Shown: positions 1 to 6,404 of the stretch, in pieces
How positions within the stretch are numbered: the stretch's first letter is position 1
Layout of the letters: every line of letters starts with the position of its first letter
NCBI GenBank assembly: GCA_934700375.1
Contig: CAKUXT010000074.1
Location: 1-9,351 of the forward strand
DNA: 9,351 bases
DNA from: an uncultured Bacilli bacterium
Lineage (GTDB): Bacteria; Bacillota_I; Bacilli_A; RFN20; CAG-288
Direction: 5' to 3'
The notes under the pieces: generated by a model
Told to the model about the DNA's origin: nothing
Seen by the model: only the letters and a program-made list of their open reading frames with translations
The model's database searches: none
Program-made: the position numbers and the translations under genes

Positions 1-1
1 G

Positions 2-349
2 ACCTGGTTTGTCGTTCGTAACACTCCTGGTGTCTCTGGTATTACCGGTTCTTCCGGTAAGGGTGCAAAGCCTTTCCCGATCCCTCGCGAAGAGATCGAA
101 CCTGTTTTGAAGAGAATGAACATCAACGATCCGGATATCTATTCCGATTATAAGATCGGTGATGAGGTCAAGCTCATATCCGGTATGTTCCGTGATTCCG
201 AAGGTGTCATCGAATCCATCGATACTGAACGTGGAGAAGTCACTGTTCAGATCATGCTCTTTGGAAGATCCAACGATATTCCTGCCAAGTTCTCTGACAT
301 TGAGAAGGTTCAGGAAGTTCCGAACTATAACGAAGGAAGCAAGCTCTAA
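2..349 (+). CDS. nusG: Transcription termination/antitermination factor NusG, C-terminal part (5' end outside window)
   Basis: NusG binds RNA polymerase through its N-terminal NGN domain and contacts Rho or ribosomal protein S10 through its C-terminal KOW domain. The reading frame is open from base 2 and starts inside the end of the NGN domain: the visible sequence begins TWFVVRNTPGVSG, the usual 'WYVVRNTxGVTG' stretch of NusG. A short linker follows, then the KOW domain (YKIGDEVKLISGMF, then EGVIESID and VTVQIMLFGR), ending at TAA 347-349. About 115 residues are present, so roughly the first third is missing. The FGR and F-x-x-IEKV ending is typical of genuine NusG. A LoaP-type paralogue is less likely but cannot be excluded without the N terminus. 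The next gene starts 8 bases after the stop with no terminator between, so they are probably co-transcribed. rplK, the commonest downstream neighbour of nusG, is absent. Confidence 0.9.
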   Translation, partial: TWFVVRNTPGVSGITGSSGKGAKPFPIPREEIEPVLKRMNINDPDIYSDYKIGDEVKLISGMFRDSEGVIESIDTERGEVTVQIMLFGRSNDIPAKFSDIEKVQEVPNYNEGSKL

Positions 350-357
350 ATCTTCTT

Positions 358-1263
358 ATGAAGGATATTTTGATCATTGGTGGTTCCAATATCGATTACG
401 CTGCTGCTTCAGCTCATCCGCTGATTCCGAATGACTCCAATATCGGAAAACTGAAGACTTCCTATGGTGGAGTCGGAAGAAATACAGTAGAAAATCTTGC
501 CCGTCTGAAGGACAAAGTATCTTTTATAACCGCTATTGGCGATGATGCCTATGGTCAGAGGCTGAAATGTGAACTGAGAAAGCTGGATGTGAAGCTCTAT
601 ACACCGAGCTATCATGGTCCTTCTTCTTCTTATCTTGCCATCTATGACAGCAATCATGATATGTATGTCGCTGTCTGCGATACGGCTATATTGGATAAGA
701 TGAAATATAGCGATATCATCCCTTTCAGAAAGGTCATCGAAAAGCATCATAACATCGTTCTGGAAGCCAATATCAATCAGGATGTCATCGACCATCTTTT
801 CCAGGATTACTTCTCTCATCGCTTCTACGTTGAGGCAGTATCTGCAAACAAGGCCAGCCGATTCAAAAAGCATTTGAAGAAGATTCATTTGTTCAAGTCC
901 AACCTTCTGGAAGCAAAATATCTTCTTGAAATAGAAGGATCGCCTGCGGAACTTGCGACGGAACTGATGAAGCGAGGTGTCAAGAATGTCGTCATTACAG
1001 ACGGTTCGAATCCGATCATCATCGGTTCAAGCAATGCGATCGAAGAAGTCAAAGTCAACAAGCTTGATAAGATCGTTTCCGCAAATGGAGCAGGCGATGC
1101 TCTCTTTGCCGGCATCCTACACGGACTTCACAATTCGATGTCTTTGAAAGAAGCGGTTGAATTCGGAACGAAGATGTCTGCTCTTGCTCTTCAGACGACA
1201 AAAGCAGTCAATCCCGATGTCATTACCTTGGTTCCTGAAAGAATCGAAAATACTGAAGAATAA
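358..1263 (+). CDS. psuK: PfkB-family carbohydrate kinase, probable pseudouridine kinase
   Basis: This is a 301-residue ribokinase-fold enzyme, a normal length for PfkB kinases. It probably phosphorylates pseudouridine to pseudouridine 5'-phosphate, which PsuG then splits to uracil and ribose 5-phosphate. Visible features are the N-terminal strand ILIIGGSNID (residues 4-13), the substrate-lid region DSNIGKLKTSYGGVGRN (26-42), SSYLAIYD (90-97), SNLLEA (181-186, the 'PNxxEA' segment) and the ATP/anion-hole motif NGAGDALFAG (243-252) with catalytic Asp247. The 'DSNxGK...GGVGRN' lid and 'VSANKA' (161-166) match what I recall of E. coli PsuK better than ribokinase or fructokinase, so the substrate is assigned by motif only. 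No psuG or nucleoside transporter is in view. The chosen ATG gives a canonical N terminus but lacks a close Shine-Dalgarno: the nearest purine run (332-339) lies inside nusG, 18 bases upstream, which suggests translational coupling to nusG. It ends at a strong terminator. Confidence 0.82.
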   Translation: MKDILIIGGSNIDYAAASAHPLIPNDSNIGKLKTSYGGVGRNTVENLARLKDKVSFITAIGDDAYGQRLKCELRKLDVKLYTPSYHGPSSSYLAIYDSNHDMYVAVCDTAILDKMKYSDIIPFRKVIEKHHNIVLEANINQDVIDHLFQDYFSHRFYVEAVSANKASRFKKHLKKIHLFKSNLLEAKYLLEIEGSPAELATELMKRGVKNVVITDGSNPIIIGSSNAIEEVKVNKLDKIVSANGAGDALFAGILHGLHNSMSLKEAVEFGTKMSALALQTTKAVNPDVITLVPERIENTEE

Positions 1264-1312
1264 AAATAGCTGCTGTTCTACTTAGTGAAATAAGTATACA
1301 GCAGCTTTTTTT
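1264..1312. terminator. Bidirectional intrinsic terminator between convergent psuK and pyridoxamine kinase genes
   Basis: The outer stem GCTGCTGT (1269-1276) pairs with ACAGCAGC (1298-1305). An inner stem, TACTTA with TAAGTA, continues the helix with a GTGAAA loop. A seven-T run follows on the + strand (1306-1312), and AAAAATA precedes it (1262-1268), which reads as a T-rich tail on the - strand. One hairpin can therefore stop transcripts arriving from both sides. Confidence 0.9.
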
Positions 1313-1313
1313 C

Positions 1314-2174
1314 TTACTTGTTTTTTGCTTCTTCTATCTCTTTGATCAGATCAGGAAGTGCTTTTTCGAACTGCAGTCCGTAGAGAAGGCCATCGATATG
1401 ATTGTCGATATCATATTTCATGGACTGATGGACGAAATCATGTGAGATTCTGATGCAGTCATCGATTGATAATCCATTGAGCATGCATCCGACAAATGCA
1501 GAGCAGTAACTGTCCCCGGCACCATGATATCTTCCAGGATAGCATTCTGTCTCATAGCGATGGAAAGTGTCTTTCTCTCTATCGTAACAGATGCATCCGA
1601 TGCGATTGTTATCGAAGACTGTTCCTGTGAGAAGGACCTGTTTTGGTCCTAAGGCTGCGATCTTTCTTGCGAGACCTTCAAGGAAGGCATTATCAAGAGG
1701 GCCTTCGCCTTTGTATTCTTCATCGGCCAAGAAACAGGCCTCTGTCAGATTCGGACAGGTAATATCGGCAAGAGAAAGAAGTTCTTTCATTTTTTCGACG
1801 TGCTTCTTCTCATCAAATCCAGGGTACATCTTTCCGCCATCTCCGAATGCAGGATCGATCATGACGAAGGAATCCTCTGTTTTCAGCTTTCTGATGATAT
1901 CGATGACAACAGGAATCTGATCTGTTCCTAAGTATCCTGTGTAGAAGGAATCGAAATGATGATCGTAGTCTTTCCATTTGTCGATGGATTTCTCCATTTC
2001 GGCTGTCAGATCGACATAGGTCCAGGAACTGAAGGCGGTATGATTGGATAAAATAGCGGTAGGAAGACCGATTGTCTCAATGCCGCAGGCAGAGAGAATC
2101 GGAAGGGCGACTGTGAGAGAACAGCGTCCCATGCAGCTATAATCTTGAATAGTAAGGCAACGTTTTTGATTCAT
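1314..2174 (-). CDS. pdxY: Pyridoxamine kinase (PdxY/PdxK-like, ribokinase superfamily)
   Basis: This cytoplasmic enzyme phosphorylates pyridoxamine, pyridoxal or pyridoxine in vitamin B6 salvage. It has 286 residues, the usual family length. Motifs are CLTIQDYSCMGRCSLTVALP (6-25, the typical opening of the Firmicutes pyridoxamine kinase group), LPTAILSNHTAF (37-48), FYTGYLG (77-83), MIDPAFGDGGKMYPGF (105-120), the nucleotide-binding segment CPNLTEACFL (140-149), LLTGT (181-185) and YHGAGDSYCSAF (216-227) with catalytic Asp221. The more usual form of that last motif in this group is HGTGD; here it is HGAGD, a common variant elsewhere in the superfamily. The start lies 2 bases after the stop of the preceding HTH gene, and AAAGGA in the end of that gene serves as ribosome binding site. 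It is the last gene of a three-gene operon and ends at the shared hairpin. Whether pyridoxal or pyridoxamine is preferred cannot be read from the sequence. Confidence 0.88.
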   Translation of the reverse strand: MNQKRCLTIQDYSCMGRCSLTVALPILSACGIETIGLPTAILSNHTAFSSWTYVDLTAEMEKSIDKWKDYDHHFDSFYTGYLGTDQIPVVIDIIRKLKTEDSFVMIDPAFGDGGKMYPGFDEKKHVEKMKELLSLADITCPNLTEACFLADEEYKGEGPLDNAFLEGLARKIAALGPKQVLLTGTVFDNNRIGCICYDREKDTFHRYETECYPGRYHGAGDSYCSAFVGCMLNGLSIDDCIRISHDFVHQSMKYDIDNHIDGLLYGLQFEKALPDLIKEIEEAKNK

Positions 2175-2176
2175 GA

Positions 2177-2389
2177 TTATTGATCCTTTTTGATTGTCTT
2201 TAAGACAAGAGATTCCGGAAGGGCGAAGAGATATGCGAAATCCTTTGCGGTTTTCTCATCTGGAACGCCTTCTCCTTTTTCCCATCCTTCTACGACTTCA
2301 TCCTCGATGTGAAGATGATCTGCGATGAAGCATGCGGAAAAGTTATATTGTTTTTCTACTGCTTTCAGAAGTTCTTGAAAGGCGGTCAT
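2177..2389 (-). CDS. Small XRE/Cro-like helix-turn-helix protein
   Basis: A 70-residue protein that is essentially one helical domain. The region FSACFIADHLHIEDEVVEGW (17-36) followed by EKGEGVPDEKTAKDFAYLFALPESLV (37-62) has the rhythm of a Cro/C1-type helix-turn-helix: 'IAxxLxI...VxxWExGxxxP', then 'AxLFxLPxxxL'. It is shorter than a full regulator and has no sensor domain, so it could be a small DNA-binding regulator or a remnant domain. Its ATG overlaps the stop of the upstream membrane-protein gene by one base (TAATG), and its stop is 2 bases from the next start. Translation is therefore probably coupled in both directions. The Shine-Dalgarno is poor (AGAAAGAAG). Target DNA is unknown; autoregulation of its own operon is a guess. 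Confidence 0.72.
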   Translation of the reverse strand: MTAFQELLKAVEKQYNFSACFIADHLHIEDEVVEGWEKGEGVPDEKTAKDFAYLFALPESLVLKTIKKDQ

Positions 2390-3246
2390 TATTGATTTTT
2401 CTTCTTTCTCTTCGAAGGCTTGCTGTCTTCGATGAACTGAATGTCGGGCTGTTCTTCTTTCACTTCCTCATCTTTAGCATCTTCATTTTCTTCATTGTCT
2501 TCTTTAGGTAGTGCGATTTCTCTGGTATAGACCTTCTTTCCATTTCTCTTTCTTAATTCGGAAATGTCGATGATCTTTGTTTCAACATCCTGATTTTCTC
2601 TTGCGAGTTCAGCTTCATGCATACGCTTGATTTCTTCTTCTTTTTCGACTTCTTTGGTGTTCTTGATCTTGATGAGAACAAGAACGACGGAAGAGATGCC
2701 GAGGACTGCAAGAAGGAAACCTAAAGCGGCAAGAGCATAGTTCATGACGGAAGTGTCTTTGTAGTAGAAGATATAAAGGGAAGCAAGGGCGATAAGAGCT
2801 GCTGCACAGATGAAGATCAATACAGACATCGGAATATTCTTCTTGACCTGTTTTCCGATGATCTTTTCAACACCATAGATGATCAGCATGATGCTGAAAA
2901 GATAGGCACAGGAGATGATAAGAATCGGGAAGATATTGGTGATGATACTGGGATTGACAACGAAACAGATTCCTAAAGCGGAGAAGGCGATGCCCATCAG
3001 CACTTCTCTGTTATTAGGAGAGTGTTCCAATAAGTATCCTGATATCATGTTGATGATGCCATATGCGAAGAAGGCAACACCGACACAGTAAGAGATGGAT
3101 TCCACCGATGTTGTCAGTTCCTTATTGATACGGATGGCAGAGATCAGAATCAATGTGAATCCTAGGACAATCAGAAGGAGCGACTGGATGATTTTGATCC
3201 ATTTGTATACGGCGATTTTAATGTCTTTGTTGTTTGTGTTCTGCAT
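2389..3246 (-). CDS. DUF308/HdeD-like six-helix membrane protein with charged cytoplasmic tail
   Basis: I recognise the architecture but not a function. The 285-residue protein has six hydrophobic segments at about 17-37, 50-72, 84-100, 104-127, 139-160 and 169-195. They form three consecutive helical pairs, as in DUF308 (HdeD-type) proteins. After the last helix, residues 196-285 form a highly charged tail: a likely short coiled coil (KEVEKEEEIKRMHEAELARE, 198-217), an acidic stretch (248-268, rich in E and D) and a basic end (KPSKRKKKNQ). This tail is probably cytoplasmic and could be a protein- or nucleic-acid-contacting region. GAGGT (3254-3258 on the complement) lies 7 bases before the ATG and supports the start. 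It is the first gene of the operon with the HTH protein and pyridoxamine kinase. HdeD itself is linked to acid resistance in E. coli, but that should not be transferred to this protein. Confidence 0.75.
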   Translation of the reverse strand: MQNTNNKDIKIAVYKWIKIIQSLLLIVLGFTLILISAIRINKELTTSVESISYCVGVAFFAYGIINMISGYLLEHSPNNREVLMGIAFSALGICFVVNPSIITNIFPILIISCAYLFSIMLIIYGVEKIIGKQVKKNIPMSVLIFICAAALIALASLYIFYYKDTSVMNYALAALGFLLAVLGISSVVLVLIKIKNTKEVEKEEEIKRMHEAELARENQDVETKIIDISELRKRNGKKVYTREIALPKEDNEENEDAKDEEVKEEQPDIQFIEDSKPSKRKKKNQ

Positions 3247-3266
3247 GCTTAATACCTCATCATAAT

Positions 3267-3272
3267 ATTATA
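3267..3272 (-). promoter_or_regulatory. -10 element of the DUF308-like/HTH/pyridoxamine kinase operon
   Basis: On the - strand a consensus TATAAT lies 20 bases upstream of the ATG at 3246. No good -35 hexamer is visible at 16-18 bases upstream, where the sequence is A/T-rich with only weak matches. The promoter assignment therefore rests mainly on the -10 and the position. Confidence 0.45.
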
Positions 3273-3463
3273 ATAAATTTCTTTCCTTAAATATCTCATT
3301 TTCCTATAAAAATACACACACTTTTTCAAAAAGAAGCTTTCTTTGATAAGGAAAACACGTCGTTTCGGATGGGAGCAAGTCCATTACATGAATAAATATA
3401 TTCTTCTTATATAACATAAGTACTATATATAAAGAAAAATTGGCTGAAATCGCAATCATTTTA

Positions 3464-3492
3464 TTGTTTTTGAAGGGGGTGATGCTTATAAT
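3464..3492 (+). promoter_or_regulatory. Sigma-A promoter of the rpmH-rnpA-yidC-jag operon
   Basis: A -35 of TTGTTT (3464-3469), a 17-base spacer and a perfect -10 TATAAT (3487-3492) predict a start near 3499 and a leader of about 53 bases before the rpmH ATG. The spacing is optimal and the position suits a ribosomal-protein operon. Confidence 0.7.
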
Positions 3493-3508
3493 ATCTCTAC
3501 ATGCGTTT

Positions 3509-3522
3509 TTAATGCGCATTAA
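3509..3522 (+). promoter_or_regulatory. 14-base perfect palindrome in the rpmH leader
   Basis: TTAATGCGCATTAA reads the same on both strands and lies about 10-23 bases after the predicted transcription start. ATGCG at 3501-3505 can also pair with CGCAT at 3515-3519, so alternative leader hairpins are possible. It may be an operator or an RNA-level control element; no regulator can be named. Confidence 0.4.
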
Positions 3523-3534
3523 TTTCATGTTGTA

Positions 3535-3541
3535 AGGAGGG
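3535..3541 (+). promoter_or_regulatory. Strong Shine-Dalgarno of rpmH
   Basis: AGGAGGG starts 17 bases before the ATG at 3552 and leaves 10 bases between its last G and the start codon. It supports translation of this very short gene from that ATG. Confidence 0.8.
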
Positions 3542-3551
3542 TTTTAACCTT

Positions 3552-3689
3552 ATGAAACGTACTTATCAGCCTAGCAAAATCAAAAGAGCCCATACATGCG
3601 GCTTCCGTGCCAGAATGGCAACCAAGGGAGGAAGAAAGGTTCTTTCCAGAAGAAGAGCTAAGGGCAGAGCAAGACTCACCCAGGCTTAA
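3552..3689 (+). CDS. rpmH: 50S ribosomal protein L34
   Basis: A 45-residue, strongly basic protein of the large ribosomal subunit, the usual length for bL34. It begins MKRTYQPSKIKRAHTCGFRA and continues with ARMATKGGRKVLSRRRAKGRARL. Both MKRTYQPS and GFRARMATKxGRKVLxxRRAKGRxxL are the diagnostic L34 sequence. It is led by its own sigma-A promoter and a strong Shine-Dalgarno and is followed after 22 bases by rnpA, the standard bacterial order. Residues 12-16 (RAHTC) replace the more usual basic stretch and include a cysteine, a minor oddity. Confidence 0.97.
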   Translation: MKRTYQPSKIKRAHTCGFRARMATKGGRKVLSRRRAKGRARLTQA

Positions 3690-3711
3690 TTAGCTGCTTT
3701 TTCGGCATAAT

Positions 3712-4062
3712 ATGAAGAAAAGCTGTAGATTGACGGAATCCAAGGATTTCAAAAAAGTTCTCGATCAACGCCATTGTGCCGGAAAGAATGAATCTGTCTC
3801 AGTATTCTATGCGCCTAATTCTTTGACTCATGCAAGAATCGGTGTTTCTGTATCCAATAAATTAGGAAACGCTGTCTTGCGAGTCAGAGTCAGACGCCAA
3901 CTTCGGGCCCAGATAAACCTTTGCGACGTTCTTGGAAAACCATATGACATCGTCATCATCGCCCATTCTGGATATCTGAAAAAGTCATTCCAGGAAAATA
4001 CCGAGATTCTGAACAAAGCGTTTAATCGTCTGGCTAACCCGTCTAAAGGGGAAAAAGCATGA
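3712..4062 (+). CDS. rnpA: Ribonuclease P protein component (C5 protein)
   Basis: The 116-residue protein subunit of RNase P helps the catalytic RNA process tRNA 5' ends. The start MKKSCRLTESKDFKKVL (1-17) is the classic 'RLxxxxDFxxV' opening. ARIGVSVSNKLGNAV (41-55) is the central beta strand running into the conserved helix, and the C-terminal part (PYDIVIIAH, 77-85) is also typical. The family signature normally reads RNRxKRxxRE; here it is RVRVRRQLRA (57-66), so the nearly invariant Asn is Val58. The basic residues are kept. No clear Shine-Dalgarno precedes the ATG, so expression may depend on coupling to rpmH, which ends 22 bases upstream. The only in-frame alternative before an upstream TAG is a CTG at 3694 with no better site. 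It overlaps yidC by 4 bases (ATGA). Confidence 0.93.
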   Translation: MKKSCRLTESKDFKKVLDQRHCAGKNESVSVFYAPNSLTHARIGVSVSNKLGNAVLRVRVRRQLRAQINLCDVLGKPYDIVIIAHSGYLKKSFQENTEILNKAFNRLANPSKGEKA

Positions 4063-5696
4063 GAAACCATTCAAACAGGTTGCTAAAGCGGTTGATGATT
4101 GTCTTTTTTGGCATCATCGCTGCTTTTAGTTTGTCCGGTTGTACGAAATCCTTCTGTACCAACCAGGACAAAGCCAATCAATTATTCGCCTACTATGGTA
4201 ATCTTTACTCCGAAACGCTGTTGATCGATGAATCAACAAAGGATGATTTTGATTACTCTTCTAAGAATGAAACCGAAGAAGCTTCCAGAGTCAAACTGAT
4301 CAAAGTTCAGAATGAACATCGTAAGACACTCTTCGGAAATTCTACTTCCTATCAGGGAATGACGACATGGTATGACCTTATTGTCGAAGGCTCTGATAAA
4401 TCTTTCTTGTCCTTCATGGATGAGAAGGCCAAACAGTTCCGTGATGACAATTACACCTATTGGATGAACGGCACTTTGGCTTCTATCGAAACAGTCGAGG
4501 AAGCAAAGGCTGTTGCATGGCATGTCGGTATGTATGCTGGTCTCACCTATAGCGATGAGACAAAGACAACAGTCACCGGTGTCGCTGAACCGTTCACCAA
4601 CACTGAACTCTGGTTCAATGAAGCTGTCAAGGATCCTGAAATCGGACTCTTGAAGTCTCCGTCATTCGGCTTTATCGAAACAATCAAGACAAATGCTGCT
4701 GTCGGATACAATACCAATACGGCATGTATCACTCCTGTCAGTGGAACATTCAATCAGAACAATGCCAAGATCTATATCGAAGGAAAGACCTGGGGACAGG
4801 CTTTCAAAGAATACGGTTTCCTCGAAGGCTTGTTCGTCTATCCGTTCGCTTGGCTTGTCCACGCCATCTCTGATGGCCTCGGCGGAACAGGATGGGTTCA
4901 GATTTTCGCTATTTTCGTCGTTACGATCTTAGTCAGAATCGTTACTGTTCTCTCTACTCTTGTCCAGAGCAAATCTCAGGCAAAGCAGCAGAGAATCCAG
5001 CCTCAGATCAATGAGCTGATGAAGAAATATCCTAATGCTCAGGAAGATCCTGAAGAAAGACGTGCTTTAAGTCTTGAACAGGCTCAGCTGATGAAGAAGA
5101 ACCACGTTCATCCGATGCTTCCTCTTCTCTTCATGATCATTCAGTTCCCGCTCTTCATCTGTATCTGGTCCGCATTGCAGGGATCCGCTTCCCTGGCATC
5201 TGGCAACTGGTATGGACTTTCCCTTACCACTAAGGTCAGCGAATGCTTCACCAATTATGCAGAAACCAACGGCGCAATCGTCGGTATTCTTATCTTTATC
5301 TTCATGTCTCTTGCCAACGTTCTCTCTTCCTGCACTGGTCTTTGGATCAATAACTGGAAGACAAAAGTTCTTGGCAATCAGGGCGTGCAGCCTACAAAGA
5401 AGGATGCAAACGGCAATCCGATGGATCCCAATAAGACAATGAAGATCATGACCTATGTCATGATGGCCTTCGTTCTCTTCATGGGATGGAGTTTACCTGT
5501 CGGTATGGGTATCTATTGGTTTATCGGTGCTATCATCTCCATCTTGCAGAGCTTGCTCACTGAAGCCATTCAGGCTAAGGCCAGACATAGAGATGCTGAA
5601 AACACTGGTGACGGCACAACATTGGCAGCCATCAGAAGAAGCGCACACCACACTGGTACCAACAAGAAATCTGAAAAACCATTATGGAGGAAGTAA
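4059..5696 (+). CDS. yidC: YidC/Oxa1 membrane protein insertase with N-terminal lipobox and large extracellular domain
   Basis: Inserts membrane proteins alone or with SecYEG. The N terminus has a positive region, a hydrophobic stretch (12-25) and lipobox LSGC with Cys28, so it is probably a lipoprotein. Residues 29 to about 250 form a predicted extracellular segment. The five-helix YidC core follows: an amphipathic segment and TM at about 254-300 containing LVRIVT with Arg293 (the likely groove arginine), a cytoplasmic hairpin loop (KSQAKQQRIQPQINELMKKYP, 305-325), then helices at about 353-374, 405-430, 464-478 and 480-500. The basic tail (506-545, ending KKSEKPLWRK) should contact the ribosome. 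At 545 residues it is about twice the length of a typical Firmicutes YidC such as SpoIIIJ. It starts by 4-base overlap with rnpA, preceded by AAAGGGG, and is followed after 3 bases by jag. Confidence 0.93.
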   Translation: MRNHSNRLLKRLMIVFFGIIAAFSLSGCTKSFCTNQDKANQLFAYYGNLYSETLLIDESTKDDFDYSSKNETEEASRVKLIKVQNEHRKTLFGNSTSYQGMTTWYDLIVEGSDKSFLSFMDEKAKQFRDDNYTYWMNGTLASIETVEEAKAVAWHVGMYAGLTYSDETKTTVTGVAEPFTNTELWFNEAVKDPEIGLLKSPSFGFIETIKTNAAVGYNTNTACITPVSGTFNQNNAKIYIEGKTWGQAFKEYGFLEGLFVYPFAWLVHAISDGLGGTGWVQIFAIFVVTILVRIVTVLSTLVQSKSQAKQQRIQPQINELMKKYPNAQEDPEERRALSLEQAQLMKKNHVHPMLPLLFMIIQFPLFICIWSALQGSASLASGNWYGLSLTTKVSECFTNYAETNGAIVGILIFIFMSLANVLSSCTGLWINNWKTKVLGNQGVQPTKKDANGNPMDPNKTMKIMTYVMMAFVLFMGWSLPVGMGIYWFIGAIISILQSLLTEAIQAKARHRDAENTGDGTTLAAIRRSAHHTGTNKKSEKPLWRK

Positions 5697-5699
5697 TAT

Positions 5700-6353
5700 A
5701 TGAACAAGTATGAAGGAAAGACTGAAGAAGAAGCAGTCAAGAAGGCTTGTGAAGAATTAGGAGTCGAAGATCCTAAATCCTTGAACTATCAGGTCATCTC
5801 TGTCAAGAAAACCTTATTCAGCAAGGTTGTCACAATCGGTATTTACTCCATCAAGGATGTCATTGTCTTCGCAGATGATTACATCAAACGTTGTCTTCGC
5901 GCTTTAGGAATCGAAGGTTCCACAGAAGCCAAGTATGAAGACGGCGTCATCAAGCTCAACATCGTCACCAGCAGAAACAAGAATGTCATCGGAAGAAATG
6001 GTGACACCTTAAGAAGCATCAACGAGTTGACTCGTTCTGCCTGCTTCAATCGTTTCGGCGGTCACTATCGCATTCTTCTCAACTGCGATGGATATAAGGA
6101 ACTCAAGTATAACAAGTATGCTTCCATGGCAAGACGTTATGCTTCCGAAGTCAGAAAGACACATGTCACTGCTATCCTTGATCCAATGACCAGCGATGAA
6201 AGAAGAATCATCCACCAGGTCTTGGACGGATATCCGAACATCAAGACACAGTCCTTGGGAACCGGTCATAAGAGACACATCACAATTCAGTATGTTGCCG
6301 ATAACAGCGTCAACATCCCCAGTGATGATAATTCTGACGACAGAGACTTCTAA
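5700..6353 (+). CDS. jag: Jag/KhpB (EloR) RNA-binding protein with Jag-N, KH and R3H domains
   Basis: A 217-residue RNA-binding protein. In streptococci its relative KhpB/EloR works with KhpA in controlling cell elongation, and in many Firmicutes it is encoded next to yidC. Domains in order are Jag-N (about 3-50, KYEGKTEEEAVKKACEELGV... then SKVVTIGIY), a KH domain (about 55-130) with the nucleic-acid loop VIGRNGDTL (GxxG = Gly98-Arg-Asn-Gly101), and R3H (about 143-198: ARRYASEVRKTHVTAILDPM, DERRIIHQVL, IKTQSLGTGHKRHITI). The R3H arginine and histidine are Arg168/Arg169 and His172. The C-terminal 17 residues are acidic and probably disordered. GGAGG at the end of yidC is its ribosome binding site. 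It ends the operon just before a hairpin terminator. Confidence 0.92.
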   Translation: MNKYEGKTEEEAVKKACEELGVEDPKSLNYQVISVKKTLFSKVVTIGIYSIKDVIVFADDYIKRCLRALGIEGSTEAKYEDGVIKLNIVTSRNKNVIGRNGDTLRSINELTRSACFNRFGGHYRILLNCDGYKELKYNKYASMARRYASEVRKTHVTAILDPMTSDERRIIHQVLDGYPNIKTQSLGTGHKRHITIQYVADNSVNIPSDDNSDDRDF

Positions 6354-6361
6354 ATCAAATC

Positions 6362-6389
6362 AAAAAGGTCAGCTTCGCGCTGACCTTTT
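6362..6389. terminator. Bidirectional intrinsic terminator between jag and the phosphopantetheinyl transferase gene
   Basis: GGTCAGC (6367-6373) pairs perfectly with GCTGACC (6379-6385) around a 5-base TTCGC loop. AAAAA (6362-6366) precedes it and TTTT (6386-6389) follows, so it can act on both strands between the convergent operons. The U-tract is short on the + strand, so termination efficiency there may be moderate. Confidence 0.85.
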
Positions 6390-6404
6390 ATAGTATATTG
6401 TTTT

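Larger units (their letters stand above)
3247..3551. other. Divergent intergenic region between the DUF308-like operon and rpmH
   Basis: An AT-rich 305-base gap that carries the promoters of both flanking operons and a 14-base palindrome in the rpmH leader. I saw no DnaA-box cluster (TTATNCACA type), no tRNA and no convincing coding sequence. The only sizeable open frame, on the - strand at 3304-3528, has no ribosome binding site and overlaps the rpmH promoter, so I do not call it. Confidence 0.6.

Noticed and set aside
409..1115. Open frames on the - strand across the psuK gene
   Set aside because: They are antisense shadows of a gene with clear PfkB motifs; no domain is recognisable in them.
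1264..1312. CRISPR or small-RNA hairpin
   Set aside because: It is a single copy, directly after a stop codon, with T-rich tails on both strands, so a bidirectional terminator explains it fully.
3304..3528. 74-codon open frame on the - strand in the rpmH upstream gap
   Set aside because: It covers the rpmH promoter, has no Shine-Dalgarno, and its composition looks like translated AT-rich intergenic DNA.
3247..3551. Chromosome replication origin upstream of rpmH
   Set aside because: The position is classic for Firmicutes, but I found no DnaA-box cluster and dnaA is not adjacent.
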